This document shows positions 10,426-17,879 of a DNA stretch of 33,523 nucleotides, in pieces; positions within the stretch are counted from its first letter, which is position 1, and every line of letters begins with the position of its first letter. The notes under the pieces are model-generated. The model saw nothing but the letters and a program-made list of their open reading frames with translations, did not search any database and was not told the origin of the DNA. The stretch is taken from NCBI GenBank assembly GCA_035686365.1, contig DASRZM010000072.1:1-33523 (forward strand), read 5' to 3'. Origin of the DNA: DASRZM01 sp035686365 (GTDB lineage: Bacteria; Pseudomonadota; Gammaproteobacteria; Xanthomonadales; Xanthomonadaceae). The translations under genes and the position numbers were made by a program.

Positions 10426-11785
10426 GGCCGACCTCCCCGTCCGCGCCGCCGGCCAGTGCGCGCACGATCCGGTCCATGGCGCTGGAGCGCGAGCCCTTGA
10501 CCAGGCAGGTGGTGCCCGGAGACAGCGCGGCGCGCAGCGCCCCGAGCAACGCATCCTGCGACTCGAAGTGCTGCGCGCCGGCGCCGAATGCACGGCTTGC
10601 CGCCGCGCTCAGGGGCCCCACGGTGAACAGGTTTCCGATGCCGGCCGCGCGGGCACGCTCGCCGACCTCGGCGTGCAGGCGCAAGGCGCCGGCGCCGAGT
10701 TCGGCCATGTCGCCGAGCACCAGCACGGTATTTCCGCCGGCCATCGCCAGCGCCGCGATGGCGACACCGACCGAGGCCGGATTGGCGTTGTAGCTGTCGT
10801 CGATCAGCACCGCGCCGCCGGCCAGGCGATGGCGGACCAGGCGCCCGGCCACACTCGGCGCGGCGGCCAGCCCCGCGGCGACGTCCTGGAGCTGCGCGCC
10901 GGCGGCCAGCGCCAGCGCGGCGGCGGCCAGCGCGTTGAGCACGTTGTGGCGGCCCGGCAGGGCCAGCACGAGTTCGGCCTCGCCCTCCGGCGCGACCAGC
11001 ACGAAGCGGCAGCCCTCGTGCCCGCAGCGCACCGGCCGCGCGGTGACCTGGGCGCTGGAATCGACTCCGAAGCGCAGCACGCGGCGCGGCGCGGCGGCCT
11101 GGGCGAACCATCCGCCGAAGGCGTCATCGGCATTGACCACCGCCACGCCGTCGACCGGAAGCGCGTCGTAGATCGCGCCCTTGGTGCGGGCCACGGTCAG
11201 CAGCGTGCCCATGCGTTCCAGGTGCGCGGGGCCGACGTTGTTCACCAGCGCGACCTGGGGACCGGCGATCCCGGCCAGGTAGGCGATGTCGCCGGGCTTG
11301 CCTGCGCCCATCTCGTAGACGGCGACCTGCGCGTCCTCCGGCTGCTCGATCAGCGCCAGCGGCAGGCCGATCTCGTTGTTGCGGTTGCCGGGATTGGCAT
11401 AGGCAGCGAAACCACGCGCCAGGATCGCGTGGGCGAGCGTCTTGACCGTGGTCTTGCCGTTGCTGCCGGTGACCGCGACCACGCGCGTGGCGCGCGCCGC
11501 GGCAAGGCCGCGGGCCAGGTCGCCGAGCGCCCGCTGGCTGTCCGCGCACACCACCTGCGGCACCTCCAGATCGAGCGCATGCTCGGCAAGCACGGCCGTG
11601 GCGCCGGCCGCGATCGCGGCCGCGGCATGGTCGTGGCCGTCGTGGCGCTCGCCGCGCAGGGCGACGAACAGCGCGCCGGCGCGCACGGTGCGCGAGTCGG
11701 TATCCACGGCGGTGATGCCGCGATCGCCACCGCGCAGGTGCCCGGCGCACCAGCGCGCGATCTCAGACAGCTGCAGCGGCCTCAT
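10415..11785 (-). CDS. murF: UDP-MurNAc-tripeptide--D-Ala-D-Ala ligase MurF
   Basis: MurF adds the D-Ala-D-Ala dipeptide made by DdlB to UDP-MurNAc-tripeptide, completing the pentapeptide. The 456-residue product has the N-terminal substrate domain with DTDSRTVRAGALFVALRG, the P-loop TGSNGKTT at 106-113, the NVGPAHLERMG stretch of the ATPase domain, and the C-terminal DDSYNANPASV motif typical of MurF. The start ATG overlaps the murE stop as ATGA at 11782-11785, and the 3' end overlaps mraY by 11 bases. Confidence 0.98.
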   Translation of the reverse strand: MRPLQLSEIARWCAGHLRGGDRGITAVDTDSRTVRAGALFVALRGERHDGHDHAAAAIAAGATAVLAEHALDLEVPQVVCADSQRALGDLARGLAAARATRVVAVTGSNGKTTVKTLAHAILARGFAAYANPGNRNNEIGLPLALIEQPEDAQVAVYEMGAGKPGDIAYLAGIAGPQVALVNNVGPAHLERMGTLLTVARTKGAIYDALPVDGVAVVNADDAFGGWFAQAAAPRRVLRFGVDSSAQVTARPVRCGHEGCRFVLVAPEGEAELVLALPGRHNVLNALAAAALALAAGAQLQDVAAGLAAAPSVAGRLVRHRLAGGAVLIDDSYNANPASVGVAIAALAMAGGNTVLVLGDMAELGAGALRLHAEVGERARAAGIGNLFTVGPLSAAASRAFGAGAQHFESQDALLGALRAALSPGTTCLVKGSRSSAMDRIVRALAGGADGEVGHAA

Positions 11786-13257
11786 GGCCGTTGCTCCAGC
11801 ACGCGGCGCGCGACTGCCGCGTCATCGAAGGGGATGCGCTGGCCGCCGCGTTCCTGGTAGCGCTCGTGGCCCTTGCCGGCAACCAGGACGATGTCGCCTG
11901 CGACCGCCTCGGTCAGCGCCTGGGCGATCGCGCTTTCGCGGTCGCGCACCACGGCGACGGCCTCCGGTCGCGAGAGCCCGGCGAGGATCTCCACCACGAT
12001 GGCGTCGCCGTCTTCCTCGCGCGGGTTGTCGTCGGTGACGATCACGCGGTCGGCCAGACGCTCGGCAATGGCGCCCATCTGCGGCCGCTTGCCGCGGTCG
12101 CGGCGCCCTCCGCATCCGAACACGCACAGCACGCGCCCGCGGCAGTGCTCTCGCAGCGTGTGCAGTGCCTGCTCCAGGGCATCGGGCGTGTGCGCGTAAT
12201 CCACGACCACCAGCGGCAGGGAGCCGCCGCCGACGCGGTTCATGCGGCCGGGCACCGGCCGCAGTGCGGCCAGCGCAGATGCGATGTCCTCCAGGCTCCA
12301 GTCCAGCGCCCACAGCACGCCGGCGACCGCCAGCAGGTTCTCGACGTTGAAGCGGCCCAGCAGCGCACTGTCGACGTGGGCGCGGCGGTCCTCGATCAGC
12401 AGCTCGAAGCCGATGCCCTCGGCCGTGGGCGCCAGCGATGCGGCACGCACGGCGGCATGCGCGCGCCCGCCGGCGCTGTAACCGATCGCGCGTACGCCCG
12501 AGGGCAGGCGCGCGAGCAGCTGCGCCCCGAAGGCATCGTCCAGGTTGATCACGGCCGCGCCGAGCGCGGGCCAGGCGAACAGGCGCGCCTTGGCGGTCCC
12601 GTAGGCCTCCAGGCTTCCGTGGTAGTCCAGGTGTTCGTGGGTCAGGTTGGTGAATGCCGCCACCGAGAAGCGGACGCCATCGACACGGCCCTGCTCGAGC
12701 GCGTGCGAGGACACTTCCATGGCCACATCGCCCGCCCCTTGCGCACGCATGTCCGCGAGCAGTCCGTGGACCGAGATGACGTCCGGTGTGGTGCGTTCCA
12801 GGGGGCGCTCGTGCCCGTGCAGTCCGGCGCCCAGGGTGCCGATGGTGCCGGCGCTGCGTCCTGCGGCCGACAGCGCCTGTGCGATCAGCTGCACAGTGGA
12901 AGTCTTGCCGTTGGTGCCGGTCACGCCGATCACCCGCAGCGCCGCCGACGGCGCCTGGAAGAACCGGTCGGCGATCGCGCCCAGGCGCGTGCGCAGGCCG
13001 TCCACCGCAACCGAGCGCGACGGCGGGATCACCTGCCCGGGCGCGGGCGGCTCGAACACGATCGCGGCTGCACCGGCCGCCATGGCCGCGTCGGCGTGGC
13101 GCAGGCCGTGCGTGCTGGCGCCGCGCAGGGCCACGAAGGCGTCGCCGCGGGACACCTGGCGGCTGTCCTGGGTGAGTCCGTGCACCACCGCGTCCTGCGT
13201 GGGCGACACCCGAGCATGGCCGTCGAGCAGTTCGGAAAGTCGCATGCCCGGCCTCAT
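11782..13257 (-). CDS. murE: UDP-MurNAc-dipeptide--diaminopimelate ligase MurE
   Basis: MurE adds the third residue of the stem peptide. The 491-residue product has HGLTQDSRQVSRGDAFVALRG near the N terminus, the P-loop GTNGKTS at 114-120, TNLTHEHLDYHG in the ATPase domain, and DNPR at 410-413 followed by GKGHE. DNPR is the established marker for meso-diaminopimelate rather than lysine specificity, which fits a Gram-negative wall. The ATG at 13257 overlaps the ftsI stop as ATGA; a second ATG four codons later is possible. Confidence 0.98.
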   Translation of the reverse strand: MRPGMRLSELLDGHARVSPTQDAVVHGLTQDSRQVSRGDAFVALRGASTHGLRHADAAMAAGAAAIVFEPPAPGQVIPPSRSVAVDGLRTRLGAIADRFFQAPSAALRVIGVTGTNGKTSTVQLIAQALSAAGRSAGTIGTLGAGLHGHERPLERTTPDVISVHGLLADMRAQGAGDVAMEVSSHALEQGRVDGVRFSVAAFTNLTHEHLDYHGSLEAYGTAKARLFAWPALGAAVINLDDAFGAQLLARLPSGVRAIGYSAGGRAHAAVRAASLAPTAEGIGFELLIEDRRAHVDSALLGRFNVENLLAVAGVLWALDWSLEDIASALAALRPVPGRMNRVGGGSLPLVVVDYAHTPDALEQALHTLREHCRGRVLCVFGCGGRRDRGKRPQMGAIAERLADRVIVTDDNPREEDGDAIVVEILAGLSRPEAVAVVRDRESAIAQALTEAVAGDIVLVAGKGHERYQERGGQRIPFDDAAVARRVLEQRP

Positions 13258-15020
13258 CGCGGCGACGCCCCGGCGATCGACTCGGGCACCAGTTCGGCCT
13301 CCAGCGGCGGCATCCCGGGCGCCGGCAGCGGCCGCTCGGGCGCATCGACCAGCCAGCCGCGCGCGTCGTCCAGCGGCACGTCGAGCAGGCGCAAGGCGCC
13401 GTCCATGACCTGGGCATACACCGGGGCCGCCACCAGGCCGCCGTAGTAATCGCGGCCCTGCGGGTCGTTAATCATCACCACGGTTGCAAAACGCGGCCGG
13501 CTCGCCGGCACCAGGCCGGCGAACAGGCTGATGTAGCGGCGGTCGTAACCGCCGACGCCGGCCTTGCGCGAGGTACCGGTCTTGCCGGCCACGCGATAAC
13601 CGCGCACGACCGCGCGCTGCGCGGTGCCGTCGGTGCCGGTGACCGTTTCGAGCATGCCCAGCAAGGTGCCGGCCAGCTCCGGGTCGATCACCGTCCTGGG
13701 TGGATCGTGGGCGCCGCGCACGAAGCTCGGAGGATGCAGCCTGCCGCCGTTGCCCAGCGCCGCGTAGGCCTGCGCCAGCTGCAGCGCGGTCACCGACAGG
13801 CCGTATCCGTACGAGATGGTGGCCTTCTGCAGCGTGCCCCAGCGCGGCTGCGGCAGCACGCCGGCATTTTCTCCGATGAAGCCCGCACCGGTGGCGCGGC
13901 CGAAGCCGAAGCGCTGCAGCACGTCGTAGAAGTGCTCGTCGGGCAGTTCCATCGACAGCTTGGTGGCGGCGACATTGCTGGACTTGGTCAGCAGCCGGGT
14001 CAGGTCGACGCGGCCGTAGTCGTGCACGTCGCGGATCACGTGGCCGGCCAGCGGCAGGGTGCCCGGGCTGGTCTCGATCACGCTGCCGGGGTGGAAGCGT
14101 CCGCTCTCGATCGCCGCGGCCACGGTGAAGGGCTTGATCACCGAACCGGGCTCGAACAGGTCGGTGACCGCGCGGTTGCGGCGCGCGCCCGGATCGTCGA
14201 ACTCGCGTGCGTTGGGGTTGTAGGAGGGCTGGTTGACCATCGCAAGGATCTCGCCGTTACGCACGTCGAGCACGACCACCGAACCGCTGCTGGCGCCATG
14301 CTCGTGCAGCGCCGACTTCAACGCGCGATAGGCCAGGTACTGGATGCGGCGGTCGATCGACAGCACCAGGTCGTTGCCCGGCACCGCCGGGCGGACCAGG
14401 TCGACGTTCTCGACCACACGCCCCAGACGGTCGCGGATCACACGCTTGGCGCCGGGCTCGCCCGAGAGCCAGGTGTCGAAGGCCGCCTCCAGGCCCTCCA
14501 TGCCGCGCTCGTCGATGTCGGTGAAACCCAGCACGTGCGCGGTGATCTCTCCGGCCGGGTAGAACCGGCGGAACTCGCGCTGGCTGAACACGCCGGGGAT
14601 CTTGAGCTCCAGCACCGCCTGCGCGCGCTCGGGGTTCATGTGCCGGCGCAGGTAGATGAACTCGCGGTTGGCGCGCTGGGCGATCTTCTGCATCAGCGGT
14701 TCGGCGGGCACATCCAGCGCCCGGGCGAGCTCGCCGATGCGGTCGGCATGCTGCAGCAGTTCCTGCGGATTGGCCCACAGCGACTCCACCGGCGTGGACA
14801 CGGCCAGCGGCTCGCCATTGCGGTCGGTGATCGCGCCGCGCGAGGTCGGAATCGGGATCTCGCGCAGGAAGCGCTGGTCCCCCTGGTCCTGGTAGAACTC
14901 GTTGTGCAGCAGCTGCAGGTCGACCGCGCGCACCACCAGCGCGGTGGCGACCAGCGTCAGCAGCGTGACCACGATCAGCAGCCGGGCGCGGAAGTTGGCC
15001 GAGCGTACGCGCGCGGTCAT
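13254..15020 (-). CDS. ftsI: Septal transpeptidase FtsI (PBP3)
   Basis: FtsI is the class B penicillin-binding protein that cross-links septal peptidoglycan in complex with FtsW. The 588-residue product has one N-terminal membrane anchor (about residues 12-34), the pedestal domain from RGAITDRNGEPLAVS, and the transpeptidase domain. The catalytic motifs are SVIK (S293-K296), SSN (347-349) and KTGT (480-483). ATGA overlaps link it to ftsL upstream (15017-15020) and murE downstream (13254-13257). Size and motif spacing are ordinary for the family. Confidence 0.98.
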   Translation of the reverse strand: MTARVRSANFRARLLIVVTLLTLVATALVVRAVDLQLLHNEFYQDQGDQRFLREIPIPTSRGAITDRNGEPLAVSTPVESLWANPQELLQHADRIGELARALDVPAEPLMQKIAQRANREFIYLRRHMNPERAQAVLELKIPGVFSQREFRRFYPAGEITAHVLGFTDIDERGMEGLEAAFDTWLSGEPGAKRVIRDRLGRVVENVDLVRPAVPGNDLVLSIDRRIQYLAYRALKSALHEHGASSGSVVVLDVRNGEILAMVNQPSYNPNAREFDDPGARRNRAVTDLFEPGSVIKPFTVAAAIESGRFHPGSVIETSPGTLPLAGHVIRDVHDYGRVDLTRLLTKSSNVAATKLSMELPDEHFYDVLQRFGFGRATGAGFIGENAGVLPQPRWGTLQKATISYGYGLSVTALQLAQAYAALGNGGRLHPPSFVRGAHDPPRTVIDPELAGTLLGMLETVTGTDGTAQRAVVRGYRVAGKTGTSRKAGVGGYDRRYISLFAGLVPASRPRFATVVMINDPQGRDYYGGLVAAPVYAQVMDGALRLLDVPLDDARGWLVDAPERPLPAPGMPPLEAELVPESIAGASPR

Positions 15021-15298
15021 CGTGCACGCTCCAGGCCGCCGACGACGACCACGTCGGTGGCCGCCGGAAAGCGCATGCCCAGCTGCGAACGCGCGACCTG
15101 TTCCACGCGGTGGGTGTCGGCCCAGGTCGCCTGCTCGAGCTGCAGCCGGCCATATTCGATGTTGAGCTCGTCGCGATCGCGTTCGAGCCCGGTCAGTTCC
15201 ACGAAGCTCTGGCGGTGCTGGTGGCGCAGCACGACCACGGCGATCGCGCTGGCGACCACCGCGGCCAGCAACAGCAGCCAGGCGGCGGCGCGCAGCAT
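15017..15298 (-). CDS. ftsL: Cell division protein FtsL
   Basis: FtsL is a small bitopic protein that pairs with FtsB and activates FtsWI. The 93-residue product has a single membrane helix at about residues 4-25, followed by a heptad-like coiled-coil region (ELTGLERDRDELNIEYGRLQ) and the ending with RVEQVARSQLGMRFP, which is characteristic of FtsL. It sits in its canonical place between rsmH and ftsI. Its start shares one base with the rsmH stop (TGATG), and its stop overlaps ftsI as ATGA. FtsL sequences diverge strongly, so identity rests on context plus topology. Confidence 0.95.
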   Translation of the reverse strand: MLRAAAWLLLLAAVVASAIAVVVLRHQHRQSFVELTGLERDRDELNIEYGRLQLEQATWADTHRVEQVARSQLGMRFPAATDVVVVGGLERAR

Positions 15299-16227
15299 CA
15301 GGCCAGCCTCTCGGCCACGCGCAGCACGGCGCTGCGGGCGCGCGGGTTGGCGGCGACCTCGGTCGCGTCGGGTTTCTGCGCGGCCCCGATCCCGCGCAGG
15401 CTCGGCACGAAGCCTGCGTGCGGCGGCAACCGGCGGTTGGCGGCGGGCGGCCGCGCGTGTGCGGCGATGAAGCGCTTCACGCGTCGGTCTTCCAGCGAGT
15501 GGAAGCTGATCACGGCCAGCCGTCCGCCGGGCCGGAGCCGGGCGTACGCCGCCTCCAGGCCGGCGTCGAGTTCGGCCAGCTCGCCGTTGATGTGGATCCG
15601 GATCGCCTGGAAGCTGCGCGTGGCCGGGTGCCTGCCCGATTCGCCGCGACCCACCCCGCCGGCGATCAGGCCGGCAAGCTGCGCGGTGGTCCGGATCGGT
15701 GCATCGACACGTCGCGAAACGATCGCGCGCGCGATGCGACGGCTCATGCGCTCCTCACCGTACTGCCACAGCACCTGCGCGATCTCCTGCTCGTCCGCGC
15801 GCGCCAGCCATTGCGCCGCGCTGGGTCCATGACCCGGGTCCATGCGCATGTCCAGCGGGCCGTCGGCGGCAAACGAGAATCCCCGCTCGGGCCGGTCCAG
15901 CTGCGGCGAGGACACACCCAGGTCCAGCAGAACGCCGTCCAGCCCTGCCGCGGTGGCGTCCCATTCGGCAAGGCCGGCAAAGCTGCCGTGCCGCACCGCC
16001 ACGCGCGCATCACCGCCGAATTCGTCCTGGGCGACCGCAATCGCCTCCGGGTCCTTGTCCATCACCAGCAAACGTCCCGCCGGCCCCAGCCGGTCCAGCA
16101 CCCCGCGCGCGTGGCCGCCGCGCCCGAAGGTGCCATCCAGGTAGGTTCCGTCTTCCACCACCCGCAGCCCGTCCATGACCTGCTTGAACATCACCGGGAG
16201 ATGGGTCGGGGCTTTCCTCGCGCCCAC
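15298..16227 (-). CDS. rsmH: 16S rRNA m4C1402 methyltransferase RsmH (MraW)
   Basis: RsmH N4-methylates C1402 of 16S rRNA in the ribosomal P site, using SAM. The product shows the SAM-binding motif YLDGTFGRGGHARG near residue 30, DKDPEAIAVA, LDLGVSSPQLDRPERGFSF, and the C-terminal ISFHSLEDRRVKRF signature. The first ATG (16191) would cut off the conserved THLPV that precedes it in homologues. I therefore place the start at the GTG at 16225-16227, 12 codons earlier and 11 bases after the mraZ stop, giving 309 residues. A GTG at 16194 is a further alternative. It shares one base with ftsL at its 3' end. Confidence 0.93.
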   Translation of the reverse strand: MGARKAPTHLPVMFKQVMDGLRVVEDGTYLDGTFGRGGHARGVLDRLGPAGRLLVMDKDPEAIAVAQDEFGGDARVAVRHGSFAGLAEWDATAAGLDGVLLDLGVSSPQLDRPERGFSFAADGPLDMRMDPGHGPSAAQWLARADEQEIAQVLWQYGEERMSRRIARAIVSRRVDAPIRTTAQLAGLIAGGVGRGESGRHPATRSFQAIRIHINGELAELDAGLEAAYARLRPGGRLAVISFHSLEDRRVKRFIAAHARPPAANRRLPPHAGFVPSLRGIGAAQKPDATEVAANPRARSAVLRVAERLA

Positions 16228-16238
16228 CCGCCGCCCGC

Positions 16239-16685
16239 CTAGAGCGTCAGTTCGAGCATGGCGTCGCTGACTTCGTCCTCGCCGATGGTCAGGCGGATCT
16301 GCGCCAAGTGCGCCTGCTCGCTCCAAAGTTCGAATTTGTTGCCCATGCCCAGCAGCACGGCGCGCTTTTCCAGCCCCGCGGCCGAACGCTGGCTCGCCGG
16401 CAGCAGCACGCGGCCGTTGCCATCGGGTTCGACCACGGTCGCGGCGCCCACCAGCTTCAGCTGCAGGTTGCGGTGCACCCGCTTGGCCTTGGGCAGCGCA
16501 TTGACCTGGTCGCGCACCGATTCCCACTCGGCGTGCGGAAACAGCCACAGGCACCCGGATTCGTACGGGTTGTAGGTCACCACCAGGCGGTTGCCGCACT
16601 CACGCGCGACCAGCTCGCGGTAGGCCACAGGGATGGCCAGCCGACCCTTGTCGTCGATGGTGATGGCGGTCTCGCCCTGGAACAT
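16239..16685 (-). CDS. mraZ: Transcriptional regulator MraZ
   Basis: MraZ is the first gene product of the dcw cluster, a ring-forming DNA-binding protein that represses its own operon in E. coli. The 148-residue product has two tandem SpoVT/AbrB-type halves, each with the DxxxR motif: DDKGRLAIP near residue 11 and DGNGRVLLP in the second half. The frame extends upstream to 16826, but the ATG at 16685 begins the conserved MFQGE and is preceded by GGGGAG. The leader directly upstream carries repeated TGGG boxes that match the known MraZ operator pattern, consistent with autoregulation. Confidence 0.97.
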   Translation of the reverse strand: MFQGETAITIDDKGRLAIPVAYRELVARECGNRLVVTYNPYESGCLWLFPHAEWESVRDQVNALPKAKRVHRNLQLKLVGAATVVEPDGNGRVLLPASQRSAAGLEKRAVLLGMGNKFELWSEQAHLAQIRLTIGEDEVSDAMLELTL

Positions 16686-16689
16686 GGCT

Positions 16690-16726
16690 CCCCACGAAAA
16701 CCCACGAAAACCCCGTTTTTTCCACG
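16690..16726 (-). promoter_or_regulatory. MraZ operator: tandem 10-bp TGGG boxes
   Basis: On the plus strand CCCACGAAAA occurs at 16691-16700 and again at 16701-16710, followed by CCCCGTTTTT at 16711-16720 and CCACG at 16722-16726. In the mraZ sense this is a series of (C)GTGGG or CGGGG boxes with 10-bp periodicity, one helix turn. E. coli MraZ is known to bind three TGGGN repeats separated by 5 bases in the mraZ leader. The location, between the promoter and the mraZ start, is the same here. The assignment to MraZ is inference from that match. Confidence 0.8.
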
Positions 16727-16731
16727 CGGCC

Positions 16732-16760
16732 ACCTTAGACCCGGGTATTGGGACTGTCAA
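16732..16760 (-). promoter_or_regulatory. dcw cluster promoter upstream of mraZ
   Basis: On the minus strand a perfect TTGACA (-35, 16755-16760) is followed after 17 bases by TAAGGT (-10, 16732-16737), which keeps the most conserved T, A and final T. The predicted start of transcription is near 16725, at the edge of the MraZ boxes, leaving a leader of about 40 bases. This is the best sigma-70-type match in the window and the expected site for the main dcw promoter. Confidence 0.7.
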
Positions 16761-17110
16761 GAAAATCAGGAGCTTCACGAACCTTTCGCAAGCCCGCGGC
16801 AGCAAAGGAAAAATCCGGCCGCCCAAGGGGCCTTGGACAAAAGCGACGGGAAACCGTCACTTGGGCGCCGAAGCTGAAGCCTGATCAAAGGTTCCGATGC
16901 GCCCTGGGCGCGATCGCGCGGTGGCTGGAGCGTGTTCGCACCCGAGGTTTCGTACCTGCCGGCCACAACGCCCGAGGTGCCCGGGTGGGAAGCGCGAACG
17001 CCGCGCCGACGCGGCGCGAATCAGGGACCTTTCGAACGCGCTCGGCGGCTCGTGCGCCGGCGCCGGCGCACGCCTGGATCGGGCACGCGAATGCCGGACG
17101 CGGTGAGTCC
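16761..17110. other. Non-coding stretch between mraZ promoter and rnpB
   Basis: No gene is visible here. The open frames crossing it on both strands lack family motifs and end in unrelated sequence. It holds small palindromes, such as GACGG-GAAA-CCGTC near 16847, and the region just above the -35 box is AT-rich and could act as an UP element for the dcw promoter. I see no further RNA gene. Confidence 0.5.
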
Positions 17111-17135
17111 GGACAAGCCCACGAAGGGCTTGTCC
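17111..17135. terminator. Perfect 10-bp hairpin after rnpB
   Basis: GGACAAGCCC (17111-17120), a five-base loop ACGAA, and GGGCTTGTCC (17126-17135) form a perfect hairpin, 16 bases beyond the predicted 3' end of RNase P RNA. There is no T run after it on the minus strand. It is a candidate rnpB terminator or 3' processing signal. Confidence 0.4.
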
Positions 17136-17150
17136 AGAGCACCGGATCCA

Positions 17151-17501
17151 AGGCGAAGCCGACCGGTAAGCCGGGTTCTGTCGTGGACAGCCATTCCTCT
17201 GGGCCGCGCGTCACCGCGCGGCTCTAGCGGCCTACCCGGACGCGGTGCGGGCCACACCATAGCGTCCCTATTCGGCCTTGCTCCGGGTGGGGTTTGCCGT
17301 GCCGTCCGTGTTGCCACGTCCGCGGTGCGCTCTTACCGCACCGTTTCACCCTTGCCTGTGCCCGTTGCCGGGCCATCGGCGGTCTGCTCTCTGTTGCACT
17401 TTCCGTCGGCTCGCGCCGCCCAGGCGTTACCTGGCACCCTGCCCTGCGGAGCCCGGACTTTCCTCGACGCGCAAGCGCGCCGCGGCTGTCTGGTCGACTT
17501 C
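17151..17501 (-). ncRNA. rnpB: RNase P RNA (class A)
   Basis: This is the catalytic RNA of RNase P, which removes 5' leaders from tRNA precursors with the RnpA protein. On the minus strand it begins GAAGTCGACCAGACAG, closely like the E. coli 5' end. It contains the conserved GAGGAAAGTCCGGGCTCC (about 17447-17464) and the stretches AACAGAGAGCAGACCG, GGCAAGGGTGAAACGG, GAGCAAGGCCGAATAGGG, AGAGGAATGGCTGTCC and ACAGAACCCGGCTTA (about 17167-17181). The 3' end GGTCGGCTTCGCC pairs with the 5' end as helix P1. Total length is about 350 bases, normal for class A. The order rsmI - rnpB - mraZ is also found in Pseudomonas. The exact ends may be off by a few bases. Confidence 0.96.
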
Positions 17502-17509
17502 GCAAGGTC

Positions 17510-17515
17510 ATCATA
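17510..17515 (-). promoter_or_regulatory. -10 element of rnpB
   Basis: TATGAT on the minus strand lies 8 bases before the predicted 5' end of RNase P RNA, at the right distance for a -10 box. No good -35 hexamer is seen 16-18 bases further upstream. Confidence 0.6.
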
Positions 17516-17540
17516 GCCCGCTGACGCTGAATCGCAGTGC

Positions 17541-17569
17541 GGATCGCCGGCAACGCCGGCTCCTACAGG
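17541..17569. repeat. REP-like palindrome, class C, copy 1
   Basis: The core is GCCGGC-AAC-GCCGGC within GATCGC...CTCCTACAGG. On the opposite strand it reads GTAGGAGC followed by a hairpin, like the GTAG-headed REP (SMAG) elements of Stenotrophomonas. A 29-base identical copy lies at 17808-17836, and similarity continues beyond the core (ACGAAACGG, GCGGGAGG). Confidence 0.8.
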
Positions 17570-17754
17570 GCCACGACGATACGAAACGGAAGCGGGAGGA
17601 CCGCGGGACGGGGACGGTTTCCGGGGGCGTACGCGCCAGGGATGGCGTGTCCGCAGCCTACATGGACGTACTCGTGGCGGCCCCGGAAACCGTCACCGGC
17701 TCGCGGGCCGGCCTACGGAGCGGATGTGGCATCGATTCGATGGCGCGGCGATCC

Positions 17755-17779
17755 GATCGCGGCCATGGGCCGCTCCCAC
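17755..17779. repeat. REP-like palindrome, class A, single copy
   Basis: This is GATCGC followed by the hairpin GCGGCC-ATG-GGCCGC and CTCCCAC. The same 25-mer recurs at 22863, 25107 (one change in the stem) and 33000, and inverted at 23022 and 25265. Confidence 0.8.
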
Positions 17780-17807
17780 GCGGGTTCGCCGGGTGTTGTC
17801 GCGGGGC

Positions 17808-17836
17808 GGATCGCCGGCAACGCCGGCTCCTACAGG
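17808..17836. repeat. REP-like palindrome, class C, copy 2
   Basis: This is identical over 29 bases to 17541-17569. The similarity continues to about 17880, reaching the rsmI stop codon. Together with the class A copy, these repeats fill the 378-base rnpB-rsmI spacer, in which I see no gene. Confidence 0.8.
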
Positions 17837-17879
17837 CCGAAGGCGACACGAAACGGCGGCGGGAGGCTCGCGGGGCGGG

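Noticed and set aside
16761..17150. Small protein gene between mraZ and rnpB
   Set aside because: Several frames of 60-190 codons cross it, but all have composition typical of chance frames, no family motif and no convincing ribosome-binding site.
17537..17836. CRISPR array from the repeated 29-mers near rnpB
   Set aside because: There are only two copies, 267 bases apart, with no regular spacing and no cas genes; they are REP palindromes.
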